Positions 59,119 through 64,000 of a DNA stretch of 64,000 nucleotides are shown piece by piece. Made by a program: the position numbers and the translations under genes. The notes under the pieces were generated by a model that was not told where the DNA came from, searched no databases, and was given only the letters and a program-made list of their open reading frames with translations. Within the stretch, counting starts at the first letter, position 1, and each line of letters starts with the position of its first letter. The DNA comes from Bryum argenteum (Eukaryota > Streptophyta > Bryopsida > Bryales > Bryaceae): positions 2,801,601 to 2,865,600 of the forward strand of contig CM073322.1 in assembly GCA_037043015.1 (NCBI GenBank). The letters are read 5' to 3'.

Positions 59119-59450
59119 TTACCCCTTAAACGCCCAAGCATGCCCGCGGGGCTTGTTTCCGGTAGCTCTTACTGAACTCACTAATATTTTGATGTATTCC
59201 AAAAATGGTCAACTCCATATGATGTATTCTAAAGGTAAATTTTTTGGATATGACTGATTTTGTGCTTTAAAACGATTGTGGTAAGTAGGATGAGGTTGCG
59301 CTTAACCTTGAATGAGGTTGCAAGGTCATCATTGATTGGTCCATTCATGATGCCGAATTACAAAAAATGCACTATTCATGATGCCCAAGTCCAAAAGATG
59401 TTGTGATCCAATTTGGTCGCTTTTTTCAAACCCCATGGCGTTCAAGGAGA
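59119..59450. mobile_element. decayed MITE, CCCTTAAACGCCC subfamily (copy 4)
   Basis: Left end TTAC CCCTTAAACGCCCAAGC (target position mutated or TTAC). The interior follows copy 2 (gactgattttgtgctttaaa, gttgcaaggtcatcattgattggtcc). The right end, ccccatggcgttcaagg, lacks a clean terminus. Diverged and older than the others. Confidence 0.65.
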
Positions 59451-59698
59451 CCCCATGGCGGCAGTGTCAGGTCATCAAATGCTCATGCTTTCATGAGGGA
59501 GTGGGGGCCGTGGTAAATGCCACGTAGGATGCATTGGCCGTCATTTCCACTTTAATGTGCCTCATAGTGGAGGACGATCCTTTTTCCAATCTCATCAGTA
59601 TTAGCTTGTCAGTGATCTTCGACTACCTTCTTCCTCCACCAAGTTCGTTCTACTATTCTCCACCTTTGTTGTATTCGAAATTTAAACTTTCCCTATGA

Positions 59699-61018
59699 TT
59701 GCCAAACATGGCAACAATTCGTGTTGAGGGTGGTCGAGCCCCCCTTCGGGTTTCCCAACAACTAGATGGACGAATTGTTGTCAATGCTAGAATGCTCGCC
59801 TTGAAGTTTGATTTCAAATTAGACTCTATATTTCTAGAGGAAGAAGTTTACGATGATAGCGGCGCGCTGCTTTACACTGATGCTGTCATATGTAGTGCCA
59901 ACTTAGAAGGTGGTGTTTGGGTCCTGAAACCTACTACTTACTGCTTGATTGGTGAGAGCACAAGAGTGCATCATCGCTCACAATCCCAGACAGTTGGTGC
60001 AACGGTCTTAAGTTCTAAGTCAGAGGCTGCTTTACCACATTCTCAAGTCCCTGAACCCTTGAAATCTGAGTTTGTAACTCTAGACGAGTCCGAGTCCGAC
60101 TCTGCTTTAGGCAATGCGGAACTTGGGAAAGGTCTAGCTCAAAGTGCTCTTGCAGCACCTGGTCGAACCTTGAGTCAGAAGCCGCCATTGTCACCCGCAT
60201 CGTCATCTACTTTAAGTTCCATAGCCTGCATTCGCAAACTCCAGTTTCGTAAAGGAGCGAAGAGTGAACTTAGCAAGCTAGACCTAGATGCTTTCCAGCA
60301 TTCTTTCGTTCATTGGTTGCCAGCAGAATACAATGGCAACCACGCATTTGAGTTCCCTCCACCTCCACCTGATCTTAAGTCTGGTCATGCTAGAAAGCTT
60401 TACGGGATGGATAAATCTCATGACGGCCATGTGTGGTGCCATTCTAGTACTCGCAATATCCAAAATGATTTTGGATTAAGTTTCCGTTCTGCTCACTGTG
60501 CGGGCCACCTCCGTTGTGAAAATCCTCAGTGTCCATTTCTTAATCGCGAAGGCCACATTGATAGTGTCAACGAAAAGAAGTGGGTTGGTCATTTGAAGGG
60601 GCAGTTCCTCGGCAAGATCCACCCCTTGAATTCTACACTGGTGTGCGCAATTTGTAGAGAGCCTCCTACTTGCGTGAAGTTCTGTGATGCTGTTATGTAC
60701 TGGGTGACAGGTGGAGAGTCAACAACGCGTGCTTGTATACATATTGGGCATCATGATCATCCTGTTGCAAAGGGTGATTGCAGAGAATCGCGTGTCCTAC
60801 GTGATCGTCTTATTTCCGAAGCTGTTGATAGGACTCCAAAAGCCACTCCGTCTTCCATAACAATGTCAGCAAGTTTAGAGTTTTTGGGGGACTTGCTACT
60901 TCGCGAGGAAGGAGAACCATCTGTTCAGATGACTGATACAGAGATGCAAGAGGTCATGCACAAGTTCGAGAGCTATACCACTCCAACCATTCGTCACAAC
61001 ATATCTCAGTTTAAGTGA
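59699..61018 (+). CDS. Cys/His-rich protein of unknown function, possibly truncated by a retrotransposon
   Basis: Single-exon frame of 439 codons; the ATG at 59708 (MATIRVEGGRAPLRV) is an alternative start. I do not recognise the family. Residues 1-90 look like a small beta-rich domain and 100-180 are Ser-rich. From about 265 there is a Cys/His-rich part: C267, C273, C278, C316, C319, C325, C329, C346, then HIGHHDHPV at 348-356. The late Cys followed by H-x-H resembles WRKY/GCM1-type zinc fingers found at the front of MULE-like transposases, but no DDE catalytic domain follows. The stop TGA at 61016-61018 coincides with the likely outer edge of a retrotransposon LTR, so the C-terminus may have been cut off by that insertion. 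Confidence 0.55.
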   Translation: MPNMATIRVEGGRAPLRVSQQLDGRIVVNARMLALKFDFKLDSIFLEEEVYDDSGALLYTDAVICSANLEGGVWVLKPTTYCLIGESTRVHHRSQSQTVGATVLSSKSEAALPHSQVPEPLKSEFVTLDESESDSALGNAELGKGLAQSALAAPGRTLSQKPPLSPASSSTLSSIACIRKLQFRKGAKSELSKLDLDAFQHSFVHWLPAEYNGNHAFEFPPPPPDLKSGHARKLYGMDKSHDGHVWCHSSTRNIQNDFGLSFRSAHCAGHLRCENPQCPFLNREGHIDSVNEKKWVGHLKGQFLGKIHPLNSTLVCAICREPPTCVKFCDAVMYWVTGGESTTRACIHIGHHDHPVAKGDCRESRVLRDRLISEAVDRTPKATPSSITMSASLEFLGDLLLREEGEPSVQMTDTEMQEVMHKFESYTTPTIRHNISQFK

Positions 61019-61523
61019 ATGGGGAAGCGAGGTGAAACAGGACTGAATTCTCTCTTTGGTCACAACTCAAACACTGCTAACCTAACAAGATCTGAGAAAA
61101 CCGGACTAAACAAGACCGAATAGACTTGAACAGAACAGAACAAAGCAGAACTAAAGAAGCAAAGTACAAACCAAACTTTACTGAGAGAGAGGGACTAAAG
61201 CGTACCTGACCGAATGCCTCCAAATGGCCCCGGCCAGTTCTATTTATACTCTGCCTAACCGCCCTTGGAACTTTCTAGAATGTTCCAATGGCGGGCCCCA
61301 CCATGGAACTTTCCGGAAGGTCCTAGAGGTGGGCCCCACCTATATAACCGCCCTTCTAGAAGACTCTAGAGGTGGGCCCCACCTTCTCGAAGCTTCTATG
61401 GTGGGTCCCACATAGGCCATCTACCTCAAATTCTAAAATTTTCTAAAAACTCCTAAAATGGTTTTAACTATCTATCTACTTTTCTAAAGAAACAAAAAAT
61501 CTAGTTAACTCTTGCCTGTTACA
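61016..61523 (-). repeat. 3' LTR of the chromovirus (outer border approximate)
   Basis: On the minus strand the LTR opens with TGTAACAGGC at 61523, directly after a purine tract (ggaggggga, 61526-61540 on the complement) of the kind that primes plus-strand DNA synthesis. A TATA box (GTATAAATAG, plus 61241-61250) marks U3/R. The outer end is less certain: TG (read on +) at 61016 would give a 508-bp LTR, but no second LTR or target duplication is visible in the window. Confidence 0.6.
61238..61411 (-). promoter_or_regulatory. LTR U3 promoter with heat-shock-element and GGTGGGCCCCACC modules
   Basis: Upstream of the TATAAATAG box (minus strand) lie four heat-shock-element-like modules. 61268-61285 has four perfect units, GAActTTCtaGAAtgTTC. 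61306-61323 is GAActTTCcgGAAggTCC. 61354-61371 is TTCtaGAAgaCTC. 61384-61396 is TTCtcGAAgcTTC. Between them sit GGGCCCCACC palindromes at about 61293, 61329, 61371 and 61399, similar to TCP-factor sites (GTGGGNCC). The modules alternate at roughly 40 bp. Confidence 0.7.
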
Positions 61524-64000
61524 ATTAATCCCCCTCCGCTAATGCGGAACGTCCTCGTTTCGCTCCTGATGATATCTCCAAATGGTTTCTTGACAATGGG
61601 TAAGGTTGTGAACGGGCTCCCATGTTGCATCGTGGATGGGATAACCTTTCCATCGGACTTTGTATTGTAGTTGCGGACGTCCATTGCCACGACGAAGATA
61701 GCGGTGTTCCAAAATGCAGTCCACTTCATATTCCTCCTGGTCTTCAATCACTACCGGTGGCGGCGGAGGCTGATGTCGGCCTGGAAAGCGCTCCGATTCA
61801 GTATGAAATTCTTTGAGCTGCGAGATATGAAAAACTGGATGGATGTGGATATGTGGCGGAAGCTCGAGGCGGTATGCAACATCAGATATGACCGTAGAGA
61901 TTCGGAAAGGTCCAATCCACCGGGGTGCAAGTTTACGGACTTGAGTCGATGTAGCTAACGGAAGGTTGGCATTTGAGAGCAGAACCAAGTCACCTTCTCG
62001 AAAGGTCTTATGTTGCCGGTGGTTATCTGCATATTGTTTTTGTCGATTACATGCGATGAAGAGCCATTGTCGAGCCTCTTGCAACGCCGATGTTAGTCGT
62101 TGTATAAACTCCTCCGTTGTAGGGTTGTTGGTGTTGATGGGGCGGTGGAGCGTTGCGGCGTAATCGGTCTTGACCAGCGTTAAGAAAGAATGGTGAATGA
62201 CCCGTGCTTGCTTGGGAACTATCATTATAGGCGAACTCCAAAGGGGTCGATATCATCCCGTCGTTGTGGTGAATTGCCACAAACGCCCGCAAAGATATCC
62301 TCCAAGGTCCGGTTAGCACGCTCTGCCTCTGTCCATCCATGATCGAGGATGAAAGGTCGTGGACATAGCAAGTCGTGTGCCGAGAAGCTTGAATAGTGCT
62401 TGCGAAAACTCCCCTGTGAAGCGCGGATCCCGATCGAGATAATGACACGAGGCAATCCATGATGACGGAAGACAGTGTCGAAGAAGACTCGTGCAAGTGT
62501 TGGGGCATCAATATCGGAGCGTACCGCAGCCAAATGAATTTGCTTCGAAAGGCGGTCCACAAAGACAGCAACCGCAGTGTGATTACGATGCGTCTGTGGC
62601 AAACAAGTAATGAGATCCATGGTTACTTGTTCCCATCGTCATCGTAGGTAGTGGAATCGGCTGCAGCAGTCCAAGAGGTGCGGTATTGCGTGCCTTGTTC
62701 CGTTGGCATAGCTCACAGGAACGCACAAAAGCTCGAACATCACGATCCAAGCCCACCCAAAACCATGTTCTAGAAATCCGTTCTAAGGTCTTCTCACGTC
62801 CGAGATGTCCGAGATATAGGAATGTCATGCCCTTCTTGAAGTATGCGGGTTCGAAGTTTAGCATCGTTAGGTACATAAACCCGCTTCTTAAAATAGAGGA
62901 GGCCGTCAACGAGGTTGTAATCTTGATATTGCACATCACCTACCTCTACTCGATCAGTCACCATTGTAAAGTAAGCATCCTGGTAGGTGGCTTCCTTCCA
63001 TTCTCTCCCTCTGGTTAGATCCGGAACAATACTACTAATGGTAGCAATCTCCCTCGTGTCCTCTGATTCAGATTTCAGATCTGGTCTCCGAGATAAAGCG
63101 TCTGGCACAATATGTTGTCGCCCTTGCTTGTACTGAAGTTGAATATCAAACAACTGCAACTGTTCTTCCCAGCGGTGGTGTCTCGATTTCATATTTTCTA
63201 AATGCAGATCATGTAGTAAGGGCCGATGATCGGTCCGAATTGTCACGGTTTTCCCCAATAGATAGTGCCGCCATACTTTGGTAGCATGTACAATTGCTAG
63301 TTGTTCCCGATCACGTGCAGAATAGTTGCGCTCTGCCCTCTTAAGTTTGCGTGACTCATATGCCACCGGTTGAAGGCCCCTACCGAAGTCTTGTTGGAGG
63401 ACCGCGCCTATAGCAAAGTCGGAGGCGTCAATGTCAACCGTACACGGAAGGTCGAGATCATATGGTTGCGGACTGGAGCGATGGTGAGTGCCTCCTTCAA
63501 ATTATTGAAAGCGCCTTGTTGTTGTAGTTTCCACTCAAATGGAGCGCCCTTCTCCAATAGATTTGTCGGAGAGCAAAGAATGTCGCAAACCGCCGAACAA
63601 AACGACGATAGTATCCGGCGAGGCCTAAGAAAGAACGAACTTGAAAACATCCTTGGGAGTTGGCGGTCCTTCACCGCATTCACCTTAGCTTGTTCCATGT
63701 ACACACCCTCGAATGATACTACATGCCCCAAAAAGGTGACCTCGGACTTCCAAAGTTCACACTTTGATTGCTTGCAATAGAAGTGATTATCCCGTAACCG
63801 ACGTAGCACCTCCCGTAGATGTTGGTCATGCTCTTCCGGGGTTTTACTATAGATCAAAATGTCGTCAATGAAAACAACTACACACTTGTCCAAAAGGTCC
63901 CGGAACAACCTGTTCATGTGACCCATGAAGGAAGTCAGGCATTGGTGAGACCAAAAGGCGAACGAGCCACTCAAAATGTCCATAGCGCTGCATTTAAATC
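61523..64000 (-). mobile_element. Ty3/gypsy chromovirus, degenerate pol, runs off window
   Basis: The minus-strand order is reverse transcriptase, RNase H, integrase, chromodomain, LTR, which is the Ty3/gypsy arrangement. The reverse transcriptase segment (63408-63983) shows VVVFIDDILIYSKT. The RNase H part (62794-63366) has TDHRPL. The integrase shows an HHCC finger (GHLGRE...CELCQRNK) and a core starting MDLITCLP. Several frame changes break pol: near the window edge (about 63,920-63,960), around 63,560-63,660, between RNase H and integrase, and near 62,400-62,440 within the integrase core. The element cannot encode a continuous polyprotein, so it is a defective copy; gag and the other LTR lie outside. 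Confidence 0.88.
61539..62225 (-). CDS. integrase C-terminus with chromodomain (fragment of chromovirus pol)
   Basis: Intact 228-codon frame. It contains a GPY/F-like region (REGDLVLLSNANLPL, APRWIGPFRIS, YRLELPP, HPVFHISQLKEF). A chromodomain follows (EYEVDCILEHRYLRRG to VRWKGYPIHDATWEPVHNL) ending 12 residues before the stop. Tyr and both Trp residues that form the methyl-lysine cage of canonical chromodomains are present. In chromoviruses this domain steers integration to histone-marked chromatin. The frame is open because it lies downstream of the breaks; it is not independently expressed as far as I can tell. Confidence 0.85.
   Translation of the reverse strand: MIVPKQARVIHHSFLTLVKTDYAATLHRPINTNNPTTEEFIQRLTSALQEARQWLFIACNRQKQYADNHRQHKTFREGDLVLLSNANLPLATSTQVRKLAPRWIGPFRISTVISDVAYRLELPPHIHIHPVFHISQLKEFHTESERFPGRHQPPPPPVVIEDQEEYEVDCILEHRYLRRGNGRPQLQYKVRWKGYPIHDATWEPVHNLTHCQETIWRYHQERNEDVPH

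Noticed and set aside
1..64000. tRNA, rRNA or snRNA genes
   Set aside because: I looked for GGTTCGAATCC-type T-arms and conserved rRNA stretches and found none convincing; short matches lacked a foldable partner.

Overview
The window is nuclear DNA from a streptophyte plant. Coding regions are split by GT-AG introns, mostly 70-250 bp long. The gene set contains a CRIB-containing ROP GTPase-activating protein, a NYN/LOTUS protein, a JASON-like protein, an F-box/kelch-like relic, and a Ty3/gypsy chromovirus. GC-rich exons sit in AT-rich intergenic DNA full of short inverted-repeat elements. The short introns and the bacterial-type DNA methyltransferase-like gene suggest a non-seed plant such as a bryophyte or lycophyte, but the species cannot be fixed from this sequence.

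Layout: (1) 0-3.4 kb: ROP-GAP gene, + strand, five coding exons. (2) 4.3-25 kb: gene-poor, AT-rich DNA. It holds at least eight complete and several partial copies of a MITE family flanked by TTAA, with terminal inverted repeats CCC(C/T)TAAA. There are also three other inverted-repeat element types, one nested in a MITE, plus minisatellites and homopolymers. (3) 26.4-28.7 kb: NYN-LOTUS gene, + strand, five exons. (4) 30.5-34.9 kb: two decayed genes, an armadillo-repeat pseudogene (- strand) and an F-box/kelch-like pseudogene (+ strand), separated by a 432-bp tandem duplication. (5) 36.6-42.1 kb: JASON-like gene, - strand, at least eight exons. (6) 42.2-50.4 kb: AT-rich, no supportable gene; one MITE with a TTAG duplication and one TACACTA-type element. 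(7) 51.4-58.5 kb: a long - strand gene that joins a ParB-like domain to a beta-class DNA methyltransferase-like domain. Arrays of GC-rich palindromic repeats lie beyond its 3' end and inside its first long intron. (8) 59.7-61.0 kb: intronless Cys/His-rich ORF that stops at or very near the LTR of a retrotransposon. (9) 61.0-64.0 kb: degenerate chromovirus, - strand, running off the window.

The genes show no operon-like coordination. The two most notable systems are the ParB-like/methyltransferase gene embedded among palindromic repeats, and the retrotransposon LTR carrying a cluster of heat-shock-element-like modules just upstream of its TATA box. The TTAA MITEs have the signature expected of piggyBac-type transposition, which is unusual for a plant. 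All splice sites were chosen by eye from consensus dinucleotides, reading-frame phase and family resemblance; none has transcript support.
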